Part shown: piece by piece, positions 35,251-44,739 of the stretch
Position numbering within the stretch: position 1 is the first letter of the stretch
Layout of the letters: each line of letters opens with the position of its first letter
NCBI GenBank assembly: GCA_965275915.1
Contig: CBDHYI010000007.1
Location: 1,984,001 to 2,048,000 of the forward strand
DNA from: JBDWFY01 sp965275915
GTDB lineage: Bacteria > Pseudomonadota > Alphaproteobacteria > Rhizobiales > Stappiaceae
Direction of reading: 5' to 3'
Length of the DNA stretch: 64,000 bases
Translations under genes and position numbers: made by a program
Notes under the pieces: model-generated
Databases searched by the model: none
Told to the model about the DNA's origin: nothing
Seen by the model: only the letters and a program-made list of their open reading frames with translations

Positions 35251-35664
35251 TTATTGATTTGGAATTTGACCCCTACACTGTTCAGCTACTGTCTTCATTC
35301 GCTCGGCAACGCTATCTGCTGCGTCGGGGCTAAGGCGAAAACCAATCTGTCGTTCAGTGTTCTTGTCAAACACCAGGGCCAAGCAGGGCGCAGGTTCTAG
35401 TGGAAGATCTACAACGTCGACCTCTAGTGGGTCACTGATGGGGATTTTCGCCCAATCGCCGCGTGTTTGTGACTCTCCGCCAGCTTGCTTCGAAAGGTAG
35501 GCGATTAGTCCTCTAAGCGCTTCATCGCCCAGAGTCTTTAGTGCCTTAATGCCAACTGAAAGAGTGTGCTTTTCACCGTTTTGATCAGTGAAGTGGATAG
35601 TAGCGGTCTGAGTGGCAGCGGAAACATCCATGCTTGCGATCTGCTTGGCCTCAAAGTCTGACAT
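35251..35664 (-). CDS. Hypothetical phage protein
   Basis: A 137-residue protein starting at MSDFEAKQIA behind AAAGGA. The pattern of alternating strands with DQNGEKHTLSVG and LALVFDKNTERQIGFRL is that of a small beta-rich protein; no family recognised. It is the last gene of a leftward group and faces the Acb2/Tad1-like gene tail to tail. Confidence 0.6.
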   Translation of the reverse strand: MSDFEAKQIASMDVSAATQTATIHFTDQNGEKHTLSVGIKALKTLGDEALRGLIAYLSKQAGGESQTRGDWAKIPISDPLEVDVVDLPLEPAPCLALVFDKNTERQIGFRLSPDAADSVAERMKTVAEQCRGQIPNQ

Positions 35665-35806
35665 GACAATCCTTTCATTAAAATGGGAAGATAGCACACT
35701 TATAAAGTGTGTCTCATCAAATCCGGCATCGCCTTTTCAGGAGCAGTGAATGCTTCATGTTTCAGACTGTTCAGCCCTTATTGGTGAAGAATGCGACTGC
35801 GGCGGA

Positions 35807-36178
35807 TTAGATCTGACAACGTATGAACACCATTGCTTTATGATTGCGTTTATACCCAGTACGGGGCGCTTCGGATTTTTCATCGATCATACGGGGGGAG
35901 AATGTTTCGTCGATCCTGAGTTGCTTCCAACCGGCACTCTCATCGCTATTGCTGCCGCCGCGAACCTGCCACACACTCATGATCGGCGTTCCGATGGAAG
36001 TTGTGCCGACAGAATGGATCTCGACGTTGCGCGTCCAGCCGTCATATCTCAACTCAAGACGCTTGCCTTGTCTGAGGGCTTCGCAAGCTAATTCTTCTGA
36101 CAAAACTATCTCCGGAACCAGTAATTCAACAGACGCGTTGAGCCGGTTATCTATGTGCAATTTCGTGGAGTTGACCAC
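35807..36178 (-). CDS. WYL-domain-like small protein
   Basis: A 123-residue protein. The stretch RLELRYDGWTRNVEIHSVG, IMSVWQVRGG and WKQLRIDETF resembles the core of WYL domains, which sense ligands such as nucleotides in phage-defence regulators. There is no DNA-binding domain. It overlaps the end of the upstream gene by 32 bp. An opposite-strand frame (35750-36091) is less protein-like. Confidence 0.55.
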   Translation of the reverse strand: MVNSTKLHIDNRLNASVELLVPEIVLSEELACEALRQGKRLELRYDGWTRNVEIHSVGTTSIGTPIMSVWQVRGGSNSDESAGWKQLRIDETFSPRMIDEKSEAPRTGYKRNHKAMVFIRCQI

Positions 36179-36914
36179 AGTGCGGGCATTTTAGATGTTT
36201 GGCGCGCTTTAAAGTAGATGGTTGAAACCAAATATCACCACCGCAAGTAGCGCATTTTTTGCATACTTGGCTTTCAAGTATCAACGAGGAACCGGGGCCA
36301 AAGGTAATCGAGGATTCGCTTACTGATACGTCCCCAGTTTGTGCCGTGCCAACCATGCTAACGGAGCCTTTTGCTCCAGTGAATTCAGTGTTGTGTATAC
36401 GATTGATACTGCCATCGGTGGCCCTAAGGTGAGTTTTGGGCGACCGAATCTGGCTGTTGCGAACAGAGTTTTCGCTATTGTTTTCAGAGATGAAGGCGGC
36501 AAAGTCAGCCTCAATCGAGGACGCGATTAATTCCTGGTAGCTGTAATTGGTAGTTTCCATCACGAAATCGGGCTCTTGTTCGCGCAGGTAGTTTTCAATT
36601 TCCTTTGCCAGTGCGCTGAATTCGGATGCTAGCTGAGAATTTGTTTTGAGAATTTCAGCGATCTGAACGGCTTCTTCGGCGGTGTTTTGCGCTGTTTCGG
36701 CGGCATCAGATACAGCGCGGACTTTTGTTTCGATCTCGGAAAGTCTTTGATCAAGTGCTGCATTGTCGATCACACGGGTGGCTATTGCACCAGCTTGTTG
36801 AATACCTGGGATAGGTATAAGGCTGATCGCAAAAGCTAAAGTACCCTTATTTTTTTTGATCTTTGCCTTGTCGACGCTCTCAGCTGCACCCTCAATTCTT
36901 TCTAAAAACTTCAT
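36147..36914 (-). CDS. Coiled-coil protein with C-terminal zinc ribbon
   Basis: A 255-residue protein: a basic N-terminus with a hydrophobic patch (GTLAFAISLIPIPGIQQAGAI, about 24-44), a coiled coil (about 55-115, heptads around QRLSEIETKVRAVSDAAETA), an Asn/Ser-rich middle and a zinc ribbon CATCGGD...CPHCGQ near the C-terminus. No known function. It is leftward and alone with the WYL-like gene in an otherwise rightward prophage, which is where accessory (moron) genes are often found. Confidence 0.65.
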   Translation of the reverse strand: MKFLERIEGAAESVDKAKIKKNKGTLAFAISLIPIPGIQQAGAIATRVIDNAALDQRLSEIETKVRAVSDAAETAQNTAEEAVQIAEILKTNSQLASEFSALAKEIENYLREQEPDFVMETTNYSYQELIASSIEADFAAFISENNSENSVRNSQIRSPKTHLRATDGSINRIHNTEFTGAKGSVSMVGTAQTGDVSVSESSITFGPGSSLILESQVCKKCATCGGDIWFQPSTLKRAKHLKCPHCGQLHEIAHR

Positions 36915-37002
36915 AACCGAACTCCTACCAACTTAGACAGTGTACTTCGATTCGAAGGAGTAAGAATATTAGTAGATTCAACGAAGGGTTGTTCCGCGCT
37001 GG

Positions 37003-37203
37003 TTGCGGGCTAATCCTCTACCATGTTTTCTCATCATAACCGCTCAAGAATTCAACAAGATCAAAGAAGGTCTGGAAGAGGCGCTCACCATCGCAAAAGC
37101 CCCCGGCTGCGAGAAATGCCAATACTCCGGTCTTGTCCCGACTGAATACGGAACAGCTATTGTCTGTGAGTGTGTGAGGCGTAACAGCACTAACCAATCT
37201 TAG
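37003..37203 (+). CDS. Small Cys-rich phage protein
   Basis: A 66-residue frame just before the terminase genes. It has CEKCQYSG and VCECVRR, a possible zinc site. The only starts are non-ATG or weak (TTG at 37003), and no clear ribosome site was found. Confidence 0.4.
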   Translation: MRANPLPCFLIITAQEFNKIKEGLEEALTIAKAPGCEKCQYSGLVPTEYGTAIVCECVRRNSTNQS

Positions 37204-37228
37204 CGCTAAAACCGCAAGAAAGGTCCAC

Positions 37229-37789
37229 ATGGCCAGTTCTTCAAAACTGACTCCGAAACAGAAAAGGTTCGTCGAAGAGTATCAGATCGATCTCAACGCG
37301 AAGCAGGCAGCCATCCGTGCCGGGTACAGCAAAAAGACTGCCCAAGAGCAAGGTTCGCGCCTGTTATCGAATGTTAAGGTGTCAGAAGCGGTTGCTGAGG
37401 CGTGCGCAAAGCGGTCAGCGGAGGCTGGGTTATCTGCTGACCGAGTGCTGCAGGAACTTGCTTGTATTGCCTTCAGCGACCTAAGAAACTGCCTGACAGC
37501 TGGTGGCAATCTGCTCAACCCGCAAGATTGGGATGACAATACCGCTGCGGCAATCAGCTCGATTGAAGTGGTCTCCAATTCGCGAGGCGTGAAGGACGAA
37601 AACGGCTGTGAAGAGATTGAATATGTCCACAAGATCAAGACCTGGGACAAAAACGCCGCGCTGGAGAAGCTGGGTAAGTATTTTGCCCTGTTCGTTGATC
37701 GCACTGAGAATGTGAACCACCATTATACGATTTCAGAAAGCCCATTGACTGAAGAAGAATGGGCCGAGCGCCATGGGAAGCCTCATTAG
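37229..37789 (+). CDS. terS: Phage terminase small subunit
   Basis: A 186-residue protein of the Terminase_2 family: LTPKQKRFVEEYQIDLNAKQAAIRAGYSKKTAQ at the N-terminus is the typical helix-turn-helix that recognises packaging DNA. It is followed, with a 17-bp overlap, by the large subunit. Confidence 0.9.
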   Translation: MASSSKLTPKQKRFVEEYQIDLNAKQAAIRAGYSKKTAQEQGSRLLSNVKVSEAVAEACAKRSAEAGLSADRVLQELACIAFSDLRNCLTAGGNLLNPQDWDDNTAAAISSIEVVSNSRGVKDENGCEEIEYVHKIKTWDKNAALEKLGKYFALFVDRTENVNHHYTISESPLTEEEWAERHGKPH

Positions 37790-39290
37790 AGCCAGGTCGG
37801 TCGGCGAAGCTTCAGACAATCTCAAGCGCACGAAAGTCTGGGCTCCACAGCCCGGTCCGCAGCATGCGCTGGTTGAGTGTCCTTTGCCGGAGATCTTCTT
37901 TGGCGGTGCCCGTGGTGGTGGGAAGACTGACGGAGTCCTAGGGAAATGGGCTCTGAAGGAAAGGCGATACGGCAAGGCGTTCAACGCCATCATGTTTCGC
38001 CGAACAACGGTATCGTCAGAAGATGCGATTGAACGTTCAAAGCAGATCTTCGGACCGCTAGGCGGAAGGTACAACGAGAGCAAACTGATCTGGCGCATGC
38101 CCAACGGCGGCAAAGTCAGTTTTGCTTATCTCGACAGCGTACAGGATGCTGGCGAGTATCAGGGCCGCAACGTCACAGATGTTTGGATTGAGGAAGCGGG
38201 GCAGTATCCGGATTCCGCTCCCATAGATCGCCTGTTTGGCGTGATGCGCTCTGCGGATGGCGTGCCGGTCCAGATGATCCTAACGGCCAACCCGGGCGGG
38301 GCGGGTCAGCAGTGGATCCGGCGGCGGTATCAGCTTGTTCCATTCCCCAAGCACCCAAAGGTTCTATCGCGCACGCTGGAGAATGGCACAGATCACCGGA
38401 TGGCCGTCATACCGTCCAGGATCACGGACAACAAGATCCTGATGAAGGGCGACCCTGGCTATGTCAATCGCCTGTACATGGTCGGTGGCAAAGCGCTCGT
38501 TAAAGCCTGGCTTGATGGGGACTGGTCAGCGGTCGAAGGTGCATTCTTCGATGATTGGGATGAAAAACGGCATGTAATTGAGCCGTTTGCAATACCCGCA
38601 GATTGGCGCCGGTTCCGATCCGGTGACTGGGGCAGCGCAAAACCATTCTCGTTTGGCTGGTGGGCGATCGTCGGTGACGATTATCCAATCTACCAAATGC
38701 GGGATGGAGTCATGCGCTTGGTCGTCCTGCCTCGCGGCGCTCTTGTCCGCTATCGGGAATGGTATGGCTGCCAAGAGCACAAGCCAAACACTGGGATCAA
38801 GCTCACAGCCGAGGAAGTTGGTCGAGGAATCAAGGAGCGGGATGCTGGAGAGAAGTTCAGCGGAAGTGTGCTTGATCCGGCAGCATTCGCCCAAGATGGA
38901 GGGCCCTCGATAGCAGCGCGCATCGCCAAGAAAGGGCCAAAATTCTCGCGGGCCGACAACAAGCGGGTTGGAAGTCGGGGCGCATTGGGTGGTTGGGATA
39001 TGATGCGGGCCCGCCTGAAAGGCGACGGTGACGGGCGCCCGATGATCTATTGGTTCTCTACCTGCACTGACAGCATCCGCACTATTCCGGTGCTTCAGCA
39101 CGACGAAAAGCGGCCGGAAGACCTCGATACCGACATGGAAGATCATGCTGCGGATGAAACGCGATACGCCTGCATGTCGCGGCAATGGTTGCCGCCTCTT
39201 CCAGAGAAACCAAAGCCAGAGCAACCTCCTGGCTCTGTGGTCCTGACAGGGCCGCCTGAAAAACGATCAAGAAGCAGGACTCGCATCTGA
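37773..39290 (+). CDS. terL: Phage terminase large subunit
   Basis: A 505-residue packaging ATPase/nuclease. Walker A is GGARGGGKT (44-52), Walker B is DVWIEEAG (136-143) with the catalytic Glu, and the nuclease core includes SGDWGSAKPFSFGWW. It pumps DNA into the prohead and cuts it. The start lies inside the end of terS; the stop TGA overlaps the portal ATG by one base. Confidence 0.92.
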   Translation: MGSLIRARSVGEASDNLKRTKVWAPQPGPQHALVECPLPEIFFGGARGGGKTDGVLGKWALKERRYGKAFNAIMFRRTTVSSEDAIERSKQIFGPLGGRYNESKLIWRMPNGGKVSFAYLDSVQDAGEYQGRNVTDVWIEEAGQYPDSAPIDRLFGVMRSADGVPVQMILTANPGGAGQQWIRRRYQLVPFPKHPKVLSRTLENGTDHRMAVIPSRITDNKILMKGDPGYVNRLYMVGGKALVKAWLDGDWSAVEGAFFDDWDEKRHVIEPFAIPADWRRFRSGDWGSAKPFSFGWWAIVGDDYPIYQMRDGVMRLVVLPRGALVRYREWYGCQEHKPNTGIKLTAEEVGRGIKERDAGEKFSGSVLDPAAFAQDGGPSIAARIAKKGPKFSRADNKRVGSRGALGGWDMMRARLKGDGDGRPMIYWFSTCTDSIRTIPVLQHDEKRPEDLDTDMEDHAADETRYACMSRQWLPPLPEKPKPEQPPGSVVLTGPPEKRSRSRTRI

Positions 39291-41611
39291 TGGATGAAGC
39301 CCAAAACGCTCAAGACGCAGCGACAAAGCCGGAGACGGATGCATATAAAGACATCCGCAGCACTGAGCTTTGGATGGGAATGATCAAGGATGCGGAGAAG
39401 GCATTCTCAACCTATCACTCTGAGGCTGATAATATTGAAAAGGCCTATGCTGATCTCAAACAGTTGGCTAGCGGCTCCACTGAGCGAGAAATGCAGCTGT
39501 TCTGGGCGAATATGGAGGTCATTCGACCGTCCATTTATGCTAGGCCTCCGATGCCTGTCGTTGCGGCTCGCTTTGGAGAGCGTAGCGATCTGAACCGGCA
39601 CGCGTCAGAAATCCTACAGCGGTCATTGTCGACATCGTTCGATCATGAGGACATCCACGAAACGCTTAAGCTGGTTCGAGACGATCTCGCCATTTGCGGG
39701 CGTGGCGTGCCCTGGCTCCGTTACCAAACCGATGAGGATGGGGGCAACGAACGGGTTGTATATGACCACATCGATCGCAAGTGCTTCGGTCACGAACCGG
39801 CCAGGAAATGGAAAGAGGTCGGCTTCGTCTATCGCAAGGAGTTCCTAACCAAGGAACAGGTCCGGAAGCGGTTTTTCAACGCGCGGCTGTCAGAAATGTC
39901 GTTCAAGGCCAACGCGGACGACACATCGGAGACATACAAAGGCGCTGAAAAAGCCTGTGTGTATGAGCTATGGGACAAGCGCAGACGCGTAGTCGTCTGG
40001 CTTGCAGAGGGGCCGGATCAAGTTCTCGATATCCGTCCGCCGATACATGATCTTCACGGGTTTTTCCCATGTCCAAAACCGGCATACTCGACCGTCCAGC
40101 GCAACACGCTCGTTCCGGTTCCTGATTATCTCTATTTCTATGATCAGCTCGAAGAGATCAATGAATACACGGCTCGGATCAGTTCGCTTGCTGAAAGCCT
40201 TCGCCTAAAGGGGTTTTATGCCTCCGGTGAAGAGGATCTCGGCGCAGCCATTGAGGCGTTGCTGAAAGATCAGGATCACAAAGCGGTTCTGGTTCCGGTT
40301 CAGAATTTTGCTGCCTACGGTGATAAAGGCATAAAGGACTCGATTGTCTGGCTACCGATCAGAGAAGTTGCTGCAACAATCACTGCCTTGGTCGCCCTCC
40401 GGAAAGAAGTCATTGAGGATCTTTACCAAGTATCTGGCGTGTCCGACATCATGCGCGGCAACACAGAGGCGAGCGAAACTTTCGGGGCTCAGAAACTCAA
40501 AAGCCAGTTTGGTTCAATAAGGGTTCAGGACCGACAGGAAGAAATGATCCGGATTGCCCGCGATTGCACACGGATCGCCGGGGAGATCATGGCTGAGACG
40601 TTTGATCCGCAGACGTTCAAAGACATGGCGCAATATGATGATGCACCGGCTCAGGCTGAGATAGAGGCGCAGATAGCCCAAATCGATCAGCAGTTGGCTC
40701 AGGCCAAACAGGACCCGCAAATCCTTCAGTTAGCCCAAGAGAACCCAGCCGAAGCGCAAAACATCCTCGGCCAGGTAGAAGCACAAAAACAGCAGCTCGC
40801 GCAAACGGTCACGTTTGACCAGGTGGTGGATTTCCTCGCAGACCAGCGTCTCCGTCCATTTATTCTGGATATCGAGACAGACTCCACCATTCAACCTGAT
40901 GAGGATGCGGCAAAACAGCGAACAACTGAGTTCTTGGCTGTCTTGACACCGGCAATCACTCAGCTTTCTGCGTTGGTGGCTGAGCAGCCTGACGCCGCAG
41001 AATTTGCAGGCGATGTCCTGAAATTTGCCGTCAACCCATTCCGTGCCGGTCGGGCTATAGAGCCGGCGCTCAATGATTTCATTGAGAAAGTGAAGCGCTC
41101 AGTATCTCAGCCTCGACCAAATCCGGAGCAGGAGAAGGTCAAAGCGGATCTCAAGATGAAAAGTGATGAGTTGGCTCTCAGGAAGGCAGACTCAGACCGA
41201 CAGGCGGAGATCAAAGACCGCGAACTCAGACTGAAGGAGCGCGAACTGGATCTCAAAGAGCGTGAGGAGGAATTCTCACGTCAGGAGCGCGAGACGGACC
41301 GGCAACAGGCCCGCGAGAATGAGATGGTGAAGGCCGGGTTCCCGCCAGACTATTCTTACATGACCGATCGAGAGGAAATCCTCAAAGTCATCGCCAACCT
41401 CGCACAAACTGTCCAGTCTATCAGTGACAACCAGGGCTCTATTGCACAAGGGCTGGAGGCGGTAGCCGGTTCCATCGATGCGATCGAGACGAGGCTCAAC
41501 GCTCCGAAAACACTGATCTACGGCCCAAATGGAAATGTCGCAGCCATCAAGAGCGGTGATGCGGTTGTTTCCGTCAGGCGAGTAAACGGGCAAATCGCCG
41601 GCACCGCATAA
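39290..41611 (+). CDS. Portal protein (podovirus P22/BPP-1-like)
   Basis: A 773-residue portal. Landmarks are FWANMEVIRPSIYARPP (about residue 70), DDLAICGRGVPWLRY (about 128), DYLYFYDQLEEINEYTARIS (about 280), and VSGVSDIMRGNTEASETFGAQKLKSQFG (about 385). The C-terminal 160 residues form a long charged coiled coil. The size and helical barrel-like end are as in podoviral portals. Confidence 0.88.
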   Translation: MDEAQNAQDAATKPETDAYKDIRSTELWMGMIKDAEKAFSTYHSEADNIEKAYADLKQLASGSTEREMQLFWANMEVIRPSIYARPPMPVVAARFGERSDLNRHASEILQRSLSTSFDHEDIHETLKLVRDDLAICGRGVPWLRYQTDEDGGNERVVYDHIDRKCFGHEPARKWKEVGFVYRKEFLTKEQVRKRFFNARLSEMSFKANADDTSETYKGAEKACVYELWDKRRRVVVWLAEGPDQVLDIRPPIHDLHGFFPCPKPAYSTVQRNTLVPVPDYLYFYDQLEEINEYTARISSLAESLRLKGFYASGEEDLGAAIEALLKDQDHKAVLVPVQNFAAYGDKGIKDSIVWLPIREVAATITALVALRKEVIEDLYQVSGVSDIMRGNTEASETFGAQKLKSQFGSIRVQDRQEEMIRIARDCTRIAGEIMAETFDPQTFKDMAQYDDAPAQAEIEAQIAQIDQQLAQAKQDPQILQLAQENPAEAQNILGQVEAQKQQLAQTVTFDQVVDFLADQRLRPFILDIETDSTIQPDEDAAKQRTTEFLAVLTPAITQLSALVAEQPDAAEFAGDVLKFAVNPFRAGRAIEPALNDFIEKVKRSVSQPRPNPEQEKVKADLKMKSDELALRKADSDRQAEIKDRELRLKERELDLKEREEEFSRQERETDRQQARENEMVKAGFPPDYSYMTDREEILKVIANLAQTVQSISDNQGSIAQGLEAVAGSIDAIETRLNAPKTLIYGPNGNVAAIKSGDAVVSVRRVNGQIAGTA

Positions 41612-41629
41612 CATCTGAGGTAACTCCAC

Positions 41630-42031
41630 ATGACGCTGCAATATTCGACGGCGGTTCGAAACGCCAAGCTTGACGCTATTGAAACGGCTATCGGCACGTC
41701 TGCAATCATGCGCATTCGTTCAGGCGCGGCACCGGCTGATTGCTCGGTTGCGGATAGCGGGACTGTTCTTGCAACGCTGAACCTGCCTTCGGATTGGCTT
41801 GCTGCTGCATCTGGAGGTTCGAAAGCAAAGTCAGGAGCATGGGAAGACGGCAGTGCTGATGCGACCGGAACGGCGGGCCACTTCAGGATTTACGATAGCA
41901 CCGGCACAGTTTGCCACATGCAGGGCACTATCGGCACGTCCGGCGCTGATATGATCGTGGACAGCACCGCATTTGTTTCTGGTCAGCCTTTCACAGTGAC
42001 AGCGTTTTCTATCGCCGACAACAACGGCTGA
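41630..42031 (+). CDS. Phage structural protein (hypothetical)
   Basis: A 133-residue protein rich in Gly, Ser and Ala with strands such as GHFRIYDSTGTVCHMQG, as in small head-decoration or fibre-associated proteins. It is between portal and the large repeat-containing gene. Function not identified. Confidence 0.65.
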   Translation: MTLQYSTAVRNAKLDAIETAIGTSAIMRIRSGAAPADCSVADSGTVLATLNLPSDWLAAASGGSKAKSGAWEDGSADATGTAGHFRIYDSTGTVCHMQGTIGTSGADMIVDSTAFVSGQPFTVTAFSIADNNG

Positions 42032-42044
42032 TAAGGCCTGAACA

Positions 42045-44093
42045 ATGGCTATCCTTGGGCGCTGGACCGGTTCAAACATCAGTCTGACACCGACGGAGTC
42101 CTGGGCCGCTCCGAATGGGATGTTTCCAACGCAGGCCCGGAACGATTCCAGTGCCTACAGTTTTACGTCTTCAACATCGACGCTGACATTACCGTCTTCC
42201 GGGCTTGCGGACGGTTACCTCATTGTCGGAGCCTATGAGTATGAAAACAGTGGGTCCGGGCGTCTAAGCCTTCAGGGGCGGATTACGCAGGCGTCGGGCA
42301 CCGGGACATTCGTCGGCAGCCCGACCGGTGGATACAGCCGCGGATCGGACGACAACCACCAATACATTCGGTGCTGGGCATTCATCGACAATCCGTCAGC
42401 CAGCGCAACGTTTCAGTTTGAGTTCAAGCGGGATTTTGAGAACGCGGGCGCATCTGCGAAGGTTGTTCGGTCCGAGCTGATTGTTATCCCGTTCTATTAT
42501 TCAGACATCGGGCTCTATTCGAGTACCAGCGCAGCACTTTATGGCGGCACGACACCGACGGTCGTAACCGGCTGGACCGGTACGGACGGAACCAACATCA
42601 CGCGTTCCGGCAACGTTATAACGCTGGCCGGAGACAACAAGCGTTACCTGCTTCTGGGCGAGCAATATTTTGAGGGGTACAACGACACACGGACCCAGCG
42701 CTGGGGCGGCTTCCGGATCAACAGCGCTCAAGAAGATGCGGCGAAGGGGTATTGGTATTCCCGGTTTGCGGCAGAAGACGAAACCGGCAATCTGTACACG
42801 TGGCTGCTTGAAACGGCCACATCCAATGTCACCGTTGAGACGACTTGTTACAGAGGGGATGGGACGGCAGCGGGGCAGGGCGGCGGAACCAATGACGGCT
42901 CAATTCCTACCCTCGGTTCGCACAGCTTGGTAGCAATTGAGCTGCACGAGTCTGCTGAGGTTTTTCAGTCGGTTGACGAGACCGGAGAACAGCAGCTCGC
43001 ATTAACCGGTCCCGTGGACCTCAATGTTTTCAGATCCACCGATATCAATTTCAGTGACAGTGGTTCCTGGTCGCGGGTCAGCGACACCGCTATGGAAGCG
43101 CAAAAGAGCATGGACGCGCTCCTTGGCGCGAACGTATCTGCGGCGAACAAGAATGTTTCGACCGGTACACGCTGGACTGCGAAATCCGAGTTCACGGCAA
43201 ACGGAACCGAGCAGGCCGATACCTTCCACGGCAATTTCATGCGTGGAACCGACACACACGGCTGGTCGGCAAACCCGCTGTCATTTGTTGCTCTGACATC
43301 GACACAGGATGTCGGATTGAGCGTCACAGAGCTGCCAACGTCCCTTGGAGGTGGTGGAGACGTTACCAGCCCGGCCGGTTGGGTCGGGATATGGGGTATC
43401 AATCTCGATACGCTTGAGGGTGGCGTATCAGGATCGGTCACGGCAACAGAAACCGCTGACACGCTCTCAGCGACCGGCTCACTTGAAATCCAGGCGACTG
43501 TTACCGCGACTGAAGCGGCAGACACCCTGACGGCAACAGGTTCGCTGGAAATCACAGGCTCTGTCACAGCGACAGAACAGCCGGATAACTTAACCGCAAC
43601 CGGTTCTCTTGAGATCACGGCTGAAGTTACCGCTACCGAACAGGCGGATAAGCTCAACGCTGTCGGCGCTTTTGGCCTGGTTGGAAGTGTTACAGCCACA
43701 GAAGCAGCGGATACTCTGGCGGCGACCGGGCAGCTTTCCGATCCGCCCACTGTTCAATCGAAAGGTGGAGGCTTTGTTGATGCTCGCAAACGGGAGCGTG
43801 AGAAGCGAGAGCGGGAGCGCGACGAGCAGGCATGGGAGCAGCAGCTCGAAGATATTGTTGAACGAGCTTTTAACAAGGTTTCGGCCAAGAAGGTTGTTTC
43901 ACCAGAAGCTGAAAAGATTGTCACCCGATCAGAGCGGAAGTCGATCGTTCGCATGGTGAGTAACTCGGAAGAGCTACAAGGGCTTTCCGTTCAACTTTCC
44001 CAGATCGAGGAATTGGTCAAGCAGTACGAGCGCCAGGTTCTGGCGGAACGGGCTGAGCAAGAAGCGATCGCCCTATTATTGATGGTGGTTTAA
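42045..44093 (+). CDS. Large phage virion protein with 21-residue repeats and C-terminal coiled coil
   Basis: A 682-residue protein. The first 450 residues are beta-rich and resemble a fibre or surface decoration. Residues about 464-565 hold five tandem 21-residue repeats. Then comes a very charged helical segment (KREREKRERERDEQAWEQ) and coiled coil to the end (LSQIEELVKQYERQVL). Its place upstream of scaffold and capsid is unusual for a tail fibre, so a capsid-surface protein is as likely. Confidence 0.65.
   Translation: MAILGRWTGSNISLTPTESWAAPNGMFPTQARNDSSAYSFTSSTSTLTLPSSGLADGYLIVGAYEYENSGSGRLSLQGRITQASGTGTFVGSPTGGYSRGSDDNHQYIRCWAFIDNPSASATFQFEFKRDFENAGASAKVVRSELIVIPFYYSDIGLYSSTSAALYGGTTPTVVTGWTGTDGTNITRSGNVITLAGDNKRYLLLGEQYFEGYNDTRTQRWGGFRINSAQEDAAKGYWYSRFAAEDETGNLYTWLLETATSNVTVETTCYRGDGTAAGQGGGTNDGSIPTLGSHSLVAIELHESAEVFQSVDETGEQQLALTGPVDLNVFRSTDINFSDSGSWSRVSDTAMEAQKSMDALLGANVSAANKNVSTGTRWTAKSEFTANGTEQADTFHGNFMRGTDTHGWSANPLSFVALTSTQDVGLSVTELPTSLGGGGDVTSPAGWVGIWGINLDTLEGGVSGSVTATETADTLSATGSLEIQATVTATEAADTLTATGSLEITGSVTATEQPDNLTATGSLEITAEVTATEQADKLNAVGAFGLVGSVTATEAADTLAATGQLSDPPTVQSKGGGFVDARKREREKRERERDEQAWEQQLEDIVERAFNKVSAKKVVSPEAEKIVTRSERKSIVRMVSNSEELQGLSVQLSQIEELVKQYERQVLAERAEQEAIALLLMVV
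43434..43739 (+). repeat. Five tandem 63-bp (21-residue) repeats
   Basis: The unit reads roughly SVTATEAADTLTATGSLEI plus two residues; units four and five are more diverged and the last is short by three residues. DNA copies are clearly related but not identical, so it is an old expansion. Such Ig-like, threonine-rich repeats often decorate virion surfaces. Confidence 0.9.
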
Positions 44094-44378
44094 ATGAGCA
44101 AAGGCAAAAAGCTGGTCAAAAAACTCCAGGCAAAACAAAAGCAGTCTACTGCTAAAAAGCTGGCCCGACGTTCTCGCGCCAAGAAGCCCTATAACGCGGC
44201 TGGCTACAGCAAAGTGGGTGCGATGAGGTTCATTGACGGCGAGGAAATCAAGCGGTACGGACGTCCAGGTTACCCGTGGTCGAAGACCCTCAAAAACAAA
44301 ATGGTCAAGGCGCTTGATGGGAAGCGCAGCACTCAGGAAATGGTCACCGAAATTGACCGTATCGCAGGAGCTGTTTGA
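44094..44378 (+). CDS. Small basic phage protein
   Basis: A 94-residue protein with a Lys/Arg-rich first 40 residues (SKGKKLVKKLQAKQKQSTAK), then RYGRPGYPWSKTLKNK. It starts one base after the stop of the preceding gene, so it is translationally linked. Nucleic-acid binding is possible; no family recognised. Confidence 0.65.
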   Translation: MSKGKKLVKKLQAKQKQSTAKKLARRSRAKKPYNAAGYSKVGAMRFIDGEEIKRYGRPGYPWSKTLKNKMVKALDGKRSTQEMVTEIDRIAGAV

Positions 44379-44380
44379 GC

Positions 44381-44713
44381 ATGGCCCGCGAGCGTTTGTG
44401 CCGATACTGCGGGAACTGGCATCCGGTCGATAACTGGCCGCACAACTGCCTGCCACCCGCTAAACCGCGTTCCGAACTCCCAGCACCCTCAGTGATCGCC
44501 GACACCATAGAGCCGGTTCAAAGCATGCTGGACGGCCGCATGTACGACAGCAAGGCCGCTCTGAGGCAGACATACAAAGATCACGGCGCGATCGAAGTTG
44601 GTAACGACAGTTCGGTCACGAACCCCAAGCCGCACAAACCGAAGCGGCCTGACCGGAAAGAAATAGGGGCGGCCGTAGACCGCGCCTTTAGCCAAGCAGG
44701 ACTTGGCGTCTAA
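44381..44713 (+). CDS. Small phage protein with a zinc-finger-like start
   Basis: A 110-residue protein. The ATG at 44381 has GGAG ten bases upstream. CRYCGNWHPVDNWPHNC gives a CxxC...HxxxC zinc-binding pattern at residues 6-24. The rest is basic and Pro-rich. It lies just before the scaffold gene; a head-assembly role is possible. Confidence 0.6.
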   Translation: MARERLCRYCGNWHPVDNWPHNCLPPAKPRSELPAPSVIADTIEPVQSMLDGRMYDSKAALRQTYKDHGAIEVGNDSSVTNPKPHKPKRPDRKEIGAAVDRAFSQAGLGV

Positions 44714-44739
44714 CGCACAACCCTCAGAAGGTTTCCAAT

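Noticed and set aside
35750..36091. 113-codon plus-strand frame
   Set aside because: The opposite strand gives the WYL-like protein with better codon pattern and operon context.
42965..43750. 261-codon minus-strand frame with repeated Val/Ser motifs
   Set aside because: Its repeats are the complement of the 21-residue repeats of the virion protein.
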